This document shows, piece after piece, positions 52,467-61,240 of a DNA stretch of 64,000 bases (position 1 is the first letter of the stretch; every line of letters starts with the position of its first letter). Source of the stretch: Anarhynchus alexandrinus (Eukaryota > Chordata > Aves > Charadriiformes > Charadriidae); NCBI GenBank assembly GCA_008711295.1, contig VUYV01000404.1, forward strand, positions 276,660-340,659. The letters are read 5' to 3'. The position numbers and the translations under genes were made by a program. The notes beneath the pieces are model-generated. The model searched no databases and was not told the DNA's origin. It saw nothing but the letters and a program-made list of their open reading frames with translations.

Positions 52467-53611
52467 TGCGGTGAGCTGACCCTGGCTGGACGCCCACCAA
52501 AGCCACTCTATTGCTCTTCCTGCTCAGCTGGACAGGGGAGAGAAGATATAAGGAAAGGCTCTTGATTTGAGATAAGGACAGGGAGATCACTCAGCAGTTA
52601 CTGTCATGGACAAAACAGACTTGACTTAGTGAAAATTAATTTAATTTATTACCAATCAAATCAGAGCAGGGTAATGAGAAATAAAACCAAATCTTAAAAC
52701 ACCTTCCCCCCACTCTTCCCTTCTTCCTGGGCTCAACTTCACTCCCAGTTTCTCTCCTCCTCCCCCCAAGCAGTGCAGGGGGACGGGGAATGGGGGTTGT
52801 GGTCAGTTCATCACACGTTGTCTCTGCCACTCCTTCCTCCTCAGGGGGAGAACTCCTCACACTCTTCCCCTACTCCAGTGTGGGGTCCCTCCCATGGGAG
52901 ACAGTTCTCCATGAACTTCTCCAACATGAGTCCTTCCCACAGGCTGCAGTTCTTCACAAACTGCTCCAGCATGGGTCCCTTCCACGGGGTGCAGTCCTTC
53001 AGGAACAGACTGCTCCAGCATGGGTCACCCACAGGGTCACAAGTCCTGCCAGCAAACCTGCTCCAGCACGGGCTTCTCTCTCCGTGGGGTCACAGGTCCT
53101 GCCAGGAGCCTGCTCCAGCCCAGGCTTCCCACAGGGTCACAGCCTCCTTCAGGCACATCCACCTGCTCCAGTGTGGGGTCCTCCATGGGCTGCAGCGTGG
53201 ATATCTGCTCTACCAGGGACCTCCATGGGCTGCAGGGGGACAGCCTGCCTCACCAAGGTCTTCACCATGGGCTGCAGGGGAATCTCTGCTCTGGCTCCTG
53301 GAGCACCTCCTCCCCCTCCTTCTTCACTGACCCTGGTGTCTGCAGAGCTGTTGCTCTCACATATTCTCACTCCTCTCTTCCACTGTTGCCATGTGTTATT
53401 TCTGCCCCCCCCAGCCACCCATCTTAAATATGTTATCACAGTGGTGCTACCACCATTGCTGATAGGCTCAGCCTTTGCCAGCAGCATGTCCATCTTGGAG
53501 CTGGCTGGCATTGGCTCTATCAGAGACGGGGGAAGCTTCTAGCAGCTTCTCACAGAAGCCACCCCTGTAGCCCCCCCACTACCAAAAACCTTGCCATGCA
53601 AACCCAACACA
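52467..53611 (-). mobile_element. Solo LTR, avian ERVL-like, with internal degenerate repeats
   Basis: Read on the minus strand the element starts TGTGTTGGGTTTGCATGGCA (53611 downward) and ends GGTCAGCTCACCGCA at 52467, so it has TG...CA ends. The flanking 5-mers TGAAG (52462-52466) and TAAAG (53612-53616) differ at one base, as expected for an aged 5-bp target-site duplication of an ERVL-type element. A TATA-like TATTTAA lies at 53424-53430 and an AATAAA signal at 52645-52650, both in the minus sense. Between them (about 52,850-53,300) lie degenerate 55-65-bp repeats sharing a GCTGGAGCAG-like core and CCCATGG/CCCGTGG. I recognise the sequence as a widespread avian LTR, but cannot give the subfamily. 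No internal retroviral genes are present. Long open frames on both strands across it come from the G/C-rich repeats. Confidence 0.85.
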
Positions 53612-54012
53612 TAAAGTCACATTATTTTTGTAATTCAAGCTTCAAAACCATTTGCAGTAAGAATAGCAAGAACTACGCAATTCATCAATTACTGCCAACC
53701 TCCTTCATTAAAGCAGAAACTTTTTAAAAATACCCAATGCTTTTGTGTTCTGTTTACTGCATTTCTAAGCACACTAGGTCAGACAAGGTTAGGCACTGAA
53801 CTGAAGGTTCAGGTTACCATCATGTGGTGGTCAGGGATACAGGTACTTCATCAGAAATATTCAGAAAGTTTAAAAAATGATTAGTCATATTTGACAATTT
53901 GTCAAAATGCTCAGAGACTGACCCAGATTTTGATTCGTAAGAATCCACCAGATTAATCACTCTGTATTTAACATCTACACGGTTTAGGAGCCAACTCCCG
54001 CTTTCCATGAGA

Positions 54013-54327
54013 CTACAGCTTCCAGATCACACAGAATCTCACCTGCAGAGGTACCACGCCATTCAGAAACGAGACGATGCCATTAGGCGTGTTCAAAAGC
54101 TGTCCTGAAGTTGAATTGTTGTAAGAAAATACAAGTGAGAAAGAGATGGTGTTAAGAACGCCTTCAGGTATCTGAATTTCTCTAAAAATTCTGTCATACA
54201 AGACAACATCAGGGTTTGCCCAAGCAGGCTTTCCATGTCTAACCTTGAGCCATTCCCACTGTTGCAAACCTTTAAGCTGTTGTTTCCTTAGGTGACCGTT
54301 CTGTGACCTACCCTTCTGCCTTCTCAC
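54013..54327 (-). CDS. Unassigned open frame, possible exon or old retrocopy
   Basis: The minus strand is open for about 104 codons after a TGA. It contains LQQWEWLKVRHGKPAWANP, then YDRIFREIQIPEGVLNT and GIVSFLNGVVPLQ, a balanced, non-repetitive composition unlike most frames in this AT-rich region. A strong splice donor (CTCTGCAG followed by GTGAGA) sits at 54043/54042, so the coding part could end at VPLQ. No good pyrimidine tract plus AG was found upstream, and the first codon available is GTG rather than ATG. A second minus-strand frame follows directly at 53820-54008. I do not recognise either sequence. It may be a real exon, a decayed retrocopy, or chance. Confidence 0.2.
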   Translation of the reverse strand: MRRQKGRSQNGHLRKQQLKGLQQWEWLKVRHGKPAWANPDVVLYDRIFREIQIPEGVLNTISFSLVFSYNNSTSGQLLNTPNGIVSFLNGVVPLQVRFCVIWKL

Positions 54328-56308
54328 TCACAATGCTTTTCATTCAATAGAAATCTCCGTATCCAATGCCATGCCATTTTTCATGCCAAAAAAATAAGCA
54401 TGAAAAGGCTTCAGCCTTCCCATATGCCAAACAGGTAAAGTGACAGTCCACCTCTTGGCAAGAAGAATGATTGTTTTTAAACAAGCAAATTTAACTGGGA
54501 CAACAACAACCTGCTTTCAAAGCAACCCGATTACTACCCAGCCAAGTACAACATCAGGAGAAAATACCAGAATGCCAGGACTTGATTCACTTAATCGTGT
54601 ATGTAATTTTCAGAGAACTGCACTCCTTTGTACAAGTTAGACTTTTCACTCAGATAAATCTAAAATAAGGTAAATATTAAAACAAAAATAAATATAGATC
54701 AGCTAGCATACCAGAAATACACAGTCACGAGTTTCAGTATTTTGGTACTCTCATGGGAAGCAGGAATTAAAATACAACACATTCCTTGAAATTTATTGTC
54801 TGGAGCCTTGAGTTATCCCCGAGACCCCTGCCAGCCACCTTTCCTAAATGCTTGCTGATTGCAATGGAAGGGCTGTACCTTTACAGCATGCAGATTACAA
54901 ATTTTAATAATCCTAGCGGTACTAAAAGGTACAGCAATTTTCCACCACCATGTTGAAACTTACGTCTAATTATTTCCCCAAACATCTTAGTAATTTAAAA
55001 TAAATTCAGCTGATAGAAATGAATACGTAAGAGTTAAGTCTCATTCAGTGTGTTTAAAACAATTAAGAAACCCATCAGAATCCTTGTTTATGCTACCTAC
55101 ATAATTTCATTTGGCTCCCTTCAAAAATTCAGCCTTAAAGGGATATTTTGATGTTACTTAATTGAACAATAATTGACTGTGTTAGGACAGAAGGATGTAC
55201 CTATGGCTGAAAAATGAATATGTTTATGTTACACTAAGCAGAGAAATTTAAGTTTTACTGTCACTTTCCAAAAGTAATTTTCTTGACCAAGAGGAAATTA
55301 CTATACTGTGAAGATTTTTGGGAGACGAAGAAATTGCAAACTTGTCAGGAAAAAAAAAGGTGGGGAGGGGGAAGGTAGAAGAAACAGGGCGGGAAAACAC
55401 AAAATCTTCCCCTAGAGAACCTTTTAGGAAAAGCTCCTTTGGCTCTCAGATGTTCTTGATTTTGGATGTTACCACTCAAAGTGGACTCTGCATATTTGTG
55501 GGTTCTCAAAATGAATGAAAACAAGTGGAAAAATAACCATTTGTTATACAGTACAATAAACCATAATAAAATGTAACATCAAACATGGTTATTTTATATA
55601 TGAATTAAAAGAAGTTACCACCTTTTTGGTAGGTCTGAGAAGTATGAAGTTTTAAAGTTTCATTATAAGCCTGTGTTGTTTTTTTTTTCCAGAAACTTAA
55701 ATAAAATAGGCAGTACCCAAAAGGACAAGATAATACAAACTCTTCCATGTTTTATGTCTCTAGATCGGAAGGCTTATTATTATAATTGAATTTTGTAAAG
55801 TAGAACAGGCAGATTAAGAGCCAGTATGATGCACTAGAAGTTAGCATGCCAAGAGCAATTTAAACAAATATTAAATACTTGCTCTCATAGATAATGAGAT
55901 GTTTCTCTGTTTCTTAGTTTTACACTAAGCTGGCAACTAACGCAAGAAAAAATAAATCTATTAACATGGCTATCAGTTTACATATAAACAGATACCATAT
56001 TTCCTTTTCAATTTAATTGAACTTAAATTTTGTCCAGCATATTGCCAGAGAATCTGGTCAGGCAATCTGCTTTTACAACCCATTCATGACACCAAGTTAG
56101 CACATCCCAAGGGGACAGAAGAAATTGTTTCAGTGTGTCATGCTGCATTCAGAGTTCTTTCCAAGTGAGCCTAATTACAGAAGAGCCATTAGCCAAAGGG
56201 TCTTGTGGTTCTGCAGTGCATGAGCAGCAGATTGCATACCTGTCCTGCATGGAGGCTTCCTATTGACATAAGAAAAATAACTTTTCCCATCATGCACCCA
56301 TCAAAAAA

Positions 56309-56309
56309 N
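56309..56309. other. Single ambiguous base in poly-A
   Basis: One N lies inside an A-run (56303-56322). It may mark a gap-filling or merging point in the assembly, or an uncertain homopolymer length. No duplicated flank was seen around it. Confidence 0.9.
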
Positions 56310-57120
56310 AAAAAAAAAAAAAGAAAAAAGGTCAGAAAAATAATGTTTATGCAGGTGTAATGACTTTTGTCAGGGGAAAAAAAATAATCAATCTCTTATT
56401 TAAAAGCAAATGTGGTTTTGTCCTATTTAAGAGCCAGTCCGTCATTTAAAAAATAAACGCACCGTATTTAAAAATGCTGCCTCCATTAAGGTTTACTGTT
56501 TACTTGTACGTTATTAATAATTAGACTACTAAATTTAATATTGTGCAGTTAAGTAAGCATCCAAAACTCATTCTGTAATAAGATCTTACTGAAACCTTCA
56601 AAGGGGAGGAACAATCAATTTCATTTTTGTCAAACCTCAGCTGTAACTTGAAATATCAAACTCTTCCTGACTTACAAGCGCAATCAATAAGCATCAAAAC
56701 CGCAGATCCTTATTTAAGTACAGAATACTGTAATAATGTATTTTCCTTATCTTGCTGATACTCCTGAAAACAGTTGCTTCTAGGAATTGTCAAAATGTAT
56801 GTTTGAAATCCTAACAAAGACATGCTGGAATTTCCACAAGTGATAGGCTCTAAAAATCATATCACACTGAACCATGAAATAGAAAATGTATCTGAAATTT
56901 AGTGCAAAATTTAACACTCATGAGTTCTGCTGATTTTGTTATCTGCTCCATTTACATGCCAATCTACAGCCCTACCTAAAAATGCATTTCTTAAAACCCT
57001 TAAAATAAGCTGCTCCGGCACTTCCTTTGTAGCATAAGTTGATTTTACACGTGTCTTGAGAAACAAATACTTAACACCGAACCACAGCCATTAAATTGAT
57101 ACCATCCATCAGCAAAGGTA

Positions 57121-57147
57121 AATTATGCAAATGAGAATTATGCAAAC
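57121..57147 (+). promoter_or_regulatory. Paired octamer-like (POU) motifs
   Basis: The 11-mer AATTATGCAAA occurs at 57121-57131 and again at 57136-57146. The first continues to a perfect octamer ATGCAAAT (57125-57132) and the second gives ATGCAAAC (57140-57147). Octamers are known targets of POU-domain transcription factors. Whether this pair is functional is inference. It lies about 2.4 kb from the donor at 59556, inside the proposed first intron. Confidence 0.35.
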
Positions 57148-58971
57148 ACCTTTTTTTTTTAGTTGCAACTATTTCTATTTTGTGCAGCTGTCTGTCAGAG
57201 TTCATTATGTGAGGATGAAATTATTTTAGTAGCATTATTTAAAAAAACACAGCAAAACTCACAAGCTTGTGTCACTGATGAGCTATTTATTGCTTTTAAT
57301 GTCCCTTAAGGTACCCGACAAACAGAACTGGAGCACCGTAGCTGGAGCTCCCTCCCAAAAGCATCCTTTTTGCAATCCAGAAAAAGTCACGCAACTGACA
57401 TTCCAAAATAAATACTTTGCTTCCCACCAGCAGCTTTGAGGGGTATCTCCTTCGGTACGTATACACAGCACAGCCCGCTACTCCTTTTTTCAGAGCCTCT
57501 CTTATATAACAGACTGCAAAAACCATCTCTGAACAACGTGATCAAGATGCGATCTCCTGTTTCGGTACTACAACATTCCACACAATCACATTCAACGGAG
57601 TCCCGAGCCATAAATCAGCTTCTTACTAATGAGGACGATCTATCGCAAGTTCTCTGCAGTTTTGCAGGATGCAGACTGATAGTCAATCAAGGCTCCCAGA
57701 GGGTAAAGTCATTCACAGACTGAAAAGAGACAGCTTCACCAACTTGGCTCAGAATTACTCTTACAAGGCTATTTGATCATTGTAGGATGTCTGAGTTTTC
57801 TTTATATACCACAGTCTTCCTAGGCGGTGTGTGTATAGGGTTGGGGCTCCTCCCCAGATAACCTGTGTAAAGGTAAACAGGTGCACAAAAGCCCCAAAGC
57901 CATTTGAGTTCCAGAGGCCCACGAGTAGGATACAGGCAGCAGCTTTCTCTGGAGACCCGCACCCAACTCCCTCACGCCACATCCTTCACACACTGACCAA
58001 CTAACTAAGCTGTTTGAGAAACACCAACCCAGCCTACGCGAGTTAGATAATCAGTGCATTTTTTAAGACAGGATGAATACCTCCTCAAATAGAGGATGAC
58101 AAAGATATTCTTCCCTCTCTTGATTTTGCAAAAGCCCACAACAGACTTACATAAACTCCATATAATTCAGGGTAGCCCTCTCGCTATCTTGAGGTATGTA
58201 AGTCTTGGCATAACCTATGGAGGGGTTTGCTACGAATCACAGCTCAGGCCGATTCACTGTTTGCATTTCACATACAGACTACAGACTAAAAATAAACCTG
58301 CTTGAAGTTTTTACTTTATCTTGTTATTGACAATACAAAGGCATACAGGTTTTTAAGGGGCACGAATATCAGATACTACAGCTGATAAAGTTAACAGCTG
58401 AGTGTTTAATAAAGGGCCTATTCATTTCTAAGTATTTTCAGCAAGTTTTGGATATTTTTCTGTAATGCATAGGGTTAATCATGACACCCTGAATCCGAAC
58501 AAAGCACACCCTAACACTTAAACTATGAGAAAGAAAATGCCTCTGTACAAGATGCTGTATTCCGGTCTTTCATGTATTTGTGCCTCCAGTTCGTGCCTCC
58601 AGTCCCTCCAGGGGAAATTTAACATGGTTTCTAAAATGATCCCTCTTCGGGGTTGGATTTTTTTTTTTATTATTTTTCTCCAAAACCCCCGGCCAGATGC
58701 ATTTGTGTATTACATGTACTGCCTGTGCTGCTGCACCTCCTCTGTGGTGACTCGATTCAGCCGAAGCTACGCTTTGACCGATCGATGCGAGCACATTACA
58801 CACCAGAATAAGAGTAAGGTAAAGGGTAACGGAAAGAAAAGCATCTTCCCTTTCAGCCATTAAATATAGATCAACGAAACATCACACTGCACATCGCGGC
58901 TCCCCTCCCCACCCCCCTCCGCCCGCTCCTCGAGCGCAGGATTTCGCAGACGGTGGCTTCAAAGGAAGAAA

Positions 58972-59025
58972 CACCACATACATACACACACATACACACA
59001 GACAGACAGACAGACAGGCAGGCAG
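58972..59025. repeat. Compound CA / GACA / GGCA microsatellite
   Basis: ACATACACAC-type units give way to GACA (five units) and then GGCA, at the left edge of the CpG island. Confidence 0.9.
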
Positions 59026-59157
59026 CAGCCGCCGCTCGGAGCCGCCCCAGGGCCCGGGGCCACCGCGCCGGCACCTCCCGCCCGGGCTGCGCGGAGGGCC
59101 GGGCGCTGCCCCCGCCCGCGGGGCTCGGGACCGCGGTTCCCCCGGCCCCTTCTCCTT

Positions 59158-59208
59158 CCTCCACCACCACCTCCTCCTCCTCCTCCTCCTCCTTCTCCTC
59201 CTCCTCCC
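59158..59208. repeat. (TCC)n / (ACC)n triplet repeat
   Basis: ACC units followed by about fourteen CTC/TCC units with two interruptions. On the minus strand this reads GAG/GGA and gives glutamate- or glycine-rich frames by composition. Confidence 0.92.
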
Positions 59209-59758
59209 CGGCCCATGACTTCACTGCCGTAACGAGTACATTAGCGCAGGGCGTCGGGAGACACGGTGCCGCCGATGCCCTACATAAGCAACGACTAACG
59301 TAGAAAGAAAGGGGAGGAAAGAGATGGGGGGGGAAGAGAGAAACAAGGGGAAATAACGCACTTTGTTACCGCTCCGCTGAAGGCACACACGCAGCTCCCG
59401 GCAGCCCAACCCAGCCCGGCTGCCTCGCCGGGGGGGAGCGGGGCGGGAGCCCGCACCGAGAAGAAATACCACGCAAGCGGGAAGGGTGTGCGTGTGTGTT
59501 GGGTGTTGGGGAGGGGGGAAGGACCTGGCACCATGACGGTGCCTGTCGTACTCACCGATCGGCGCCGATCCAGCCTGCTTTCTCCCCAACATATACCAAA
59601 ACCCAACAGCAAATCCTCAGTCCGCTCGGCAAGGATGAAAGGCGGGTGGGGGTGGATGGGGGGGGGCAAGCGACAGCCCCGGGCTTCACCGCAAGGTCCT
59701 GACCTTGCCCAGCTGCAGCATCTTCGGCTGGCCCCCCCCCGGGCGCGCGCCCTGCGCC

Positions 59759-59792
59759 CGTGTGTCGCCTGTCCCCGTGCGTCGCCTGTCCC
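59759..59792. repeat. 17-bp tandem repeat, two units
   Basis: CGTGTGTCGCCTGTCCC is followed directly by the same 17-mer with one T-to-C change. Confidence 0.9.
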
Positions 59793-59910
59793 CTACGAAC
59801 CCGCCGATCCGGCTGCCCGGGGGGCCGCGCCGCCGGACAGCTGCCCGCTGGCTGCCGGGGCGAGGCGGGCTCGGCATCCCCCGCCCGGCCGCTGGGGCGA
59901 GGTGCGGGGC

Positions 59911-60003
59911 CGCCGCCGCCGCCGCTGCTGCCGCTGCTGCTGCTGCTGCCACCGCCGATGCCGCTACCGATGCCGACGCTGCTTCTGCCGCTGCTGCGGC
60001 GGC
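59911..60003. repeat. GCC/GCT triplet-rich tract
   Basis: A run of GCC and GCT triplets, becoming imperfect towards the right. On the minus strand it reads GGC/AGC, giving serine-glycine, alanine-rich or arginine-rich frames according to phase. Such tracts are common in first exons of developmental and neuronal genes and are prone to length change. Confidence 0.88.
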
Positions 60004-60130
60004 GACGGCGGCTGGGGCAGGCTGCGCGGCGCCGCCGCCGTAGCGCAGCGCGCCTGGCGGGCGCACCGGCCGCGGGATGTGGCCGAAGGAGACACAGCCG
60101 CCGCCGCAGCATCTGCCGCCGCCGCGCTCC

Positions 60131-60163
60131 TTCCCTCCCCTCCCTCCCTCCCTCTCTCCCGCC
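60131..60163. repeat. (CCCT)n pyrimidine tract at gap edge
   Basis: TCCC/CCCT units run straight into the N gap. Such sequence is difficult to read and probably explains the gap. Confidence 0.9.
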
Positions 60164-60250
60164 NNNNNNNNNNNNNNNNNNNNNNNNNNNNNNNNNNNNN
60201 NNNNNNNNNNNNNNNNNNNNNNNNNNNNNNNNNNNNNNNNNNNNNNNNNN
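60164..60250. other. Assembly gap, 87 N
   Basis: A run of 87 N lies inside the CpG island. The true length and sequence are unknown, so no reading frame can be followed across it. Confidence 0.99.
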
Positions 60251-60293
60251 GGTGTAGGGGTGGGGAGAGGGGCCGGGGGGGGAGCGGCTGTGG

Positions 60294-60310
60294 CACACAC
60301 ACACACACAC
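60294..60310. repeat. (CA)n microsatellite
   Basis: About eight CA units can be read directly, just right of the gap. Confidence 0.92.
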
Positions 60311-60607
60311 CCCCGGCAGTGACAGCGGCCCCCGCCGCCTTGGGTTGGGGTGGCTGAAAGTTGAGGTCTGCCGGCCAAAACGGTGGAAGCAACGGGGAAG
60401 CGCAAGAGCTTATTGCCCCCCTGCTCGTCTCTCCCTCCGTTCTCTCTCTCCCCCGATCCTTGGGAAACCTGGGTGGGAAATCTACCATGTTTCCAGAAGT
60501 CTTCTATGCGAGCAAAGAGTGTGAGGAATATGGAAGTCATGTTTACTCCTCGGCACGCTTTTACCCTTTACTGAGAAACTTGCGTGAAATGCAATCACAG
60601 CACTCAC

Positions 60608-60661
60608 CTGAAAGTTGCCATTCCATCGGGCCTTTTAACTTGCCGCGCGGAGTTTTGGTAC
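60608..60661 (-). other. Candidate minus-strand exon (B)
   Basis: The minus strand reads ACTTTCAG then GTGAGTG at 60608/60607, a near-ideal donor. Going upstream, TTTTTCCTCAG ends at 60662 and would serve as an acceptor, giving a 54-base exon. Alternatively the exon is a first exon with a start site further right. An ATG in a fair context (GGAATGG) lies 14 bases before the donor and would begin MATF. It may be an alternative first exon of the same gene as candidate A. Confidence 0.35.
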
Positions 60662-60679
60662 CTGAGGAAAAATACCAAT

Positions 60680-60710
60680 TGTTTGTTTGTTTGCTTGTTT
60701 GTTTGTGTTT
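60680..60710. repeat. (TTTG)n simple repeat
   Basis: TTTG units with a TTGC interruption sit within the CpG island. Confidence 0.85.
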
Positions 60711-60990
60711 GTGGTTGCCTGGGGTGATTACTGCTAATTCACACCCGCGGCCACCTGAATATCAGCGCAGCAATCAGGAAAAGCCACTTACTCACCCGAG
60801 ACGGGGGGGCAACGCCTGCCGTGGGCTATTTGCCCGCCCCAACCCACGGCCCCGACACGGGCTTCGCGCCGCCGAAACCCGCGTCCCCTTCGGGCGAGAG
60901 AGGCGGACGCCCTCCCTAAGCCCCCCATCACCCCAGGGCCACCACGGTCAGCCCGGCCTCGGGGGCCGCCATCCTCTCGGGTGGCCTCAC

Positions 60991-61120
60991 CTCGTCCGCG
61001 TCGCCGGCTGGATAAATCATCGCAGGCGCTTTATGGGCAGCTGCGGGTTTGAAAGATGTATCTGCGGGAGGATTTGGCCGAGGAGACAGCGATAAGGATC
61101 ATCCCCGCCGCCGCCGCCGT
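60991..61120 (-). other. Candidate minus-strand first exon (C), 5' limit unknown
   Basis: The minus strand reads GACGAG then GTGAGGCC at 60991/60990, a good donor. Upstream an ATG (context GCGATGA, about 61,020) starts a short open stretch MIYPAGDADE that runs to the donor, and a CCG repeat lies near 61,108-61,120. The right limit given is arbitrary. This could be another alternative first exon. None of the three candidates is proven. Confidence 0.28.
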
Positions 61121-61240
61121 CGGGTTGCAAGAGCGACCCGCTGCTGCCACCTTTCGCTTGGCGTTTTCCCGGCTTTCCCAAACGCTCCTGCGAGCGGGAA
61201 CTTTCACCTCCCTGAGGTGAAACTCAGGGTTGGGGTGGTC

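Larger units (their letters stand above)
53612..58889. other. AT-rich DNA, possible conserved elements, no confirmed gene
   Basis: Most of this stretch is unremarkable. It includes an unassigned minus-strand frame at 54013-54327, an isolated N in an A-run (56309), and a paired POU-type octamer motif at 57121-57147. Confidence 0.6.
59556..60163 (-). other. Candidate minus-strand first exon (A), 5' limit unknown
   Basis: At 59556/59555 the minus strand reads GATCG then GTGAGTAC, a close match to the splice-donor consensus. Upstream of it the GC-rich sequence stays open in one frame from the N gap down to the donor (ending WIGADR just before a TGA that would lie in the intron). That frame includes runs of serine, glycine and arginine from GCC/GCT repeats. 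The exon may be coding or simply a long GC-rich 5' untranslated region. The N gap at 60164-60250 hides its upstream part. A weaker internal donor (GGGCAAG then GTCAGG) lies near 59703. If this model is right, the 59.5 kb to the left is intron. I cannot name the gene. Confidence 0.4.
58890..61240. promoter_or_regulatory. CpG island, probable promoter and first exon region
   Basis: This 2.3-kb stretch is very rich in G, C and CG dinucleotides, in sharp contrast to the AT-rich flanks. In birds such islands usually mark promoters. It contains triplet repeats, a sequence gap, and three good splice-donor sequences on the minus strand (see separate entries), but only weak donors on the plus strand. 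A minus-strand gene transcribed leftwards is therefore favoured, with divergent transcription possible. No TATA box was picked out, as is usual for CpG-island promoters. The gene was not identified: translated frames are alanine-, serine- or glycine-rich from the triplet repeats and match nothing I recognise with confidence. Confidence 0.85.

Noticed and set aside
52773..53542. Plus-strand frames of 185 and 250 codons, rich in Ser, Gly, His and Pro
   Set aside because: They are antisense translations of the repeats inside the LTR at 52467-53611, not a gene.
59488..60540. Open frames of 250-290 codons on both strands across the CpG island
   Set aside because: They are open partly because stop codons are rare in GC-rich DNA and partly because they run through the 87-N gap, so their length is meaningless.
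60361..61095. 244-codon plus-strand frame in the right half of the CpG island
   Set aside because: It starts without a supported promoter, runs through a TTTG simple repeat, and its composition changes abruptly. It looks like a stop-poor GC-rich artefact.
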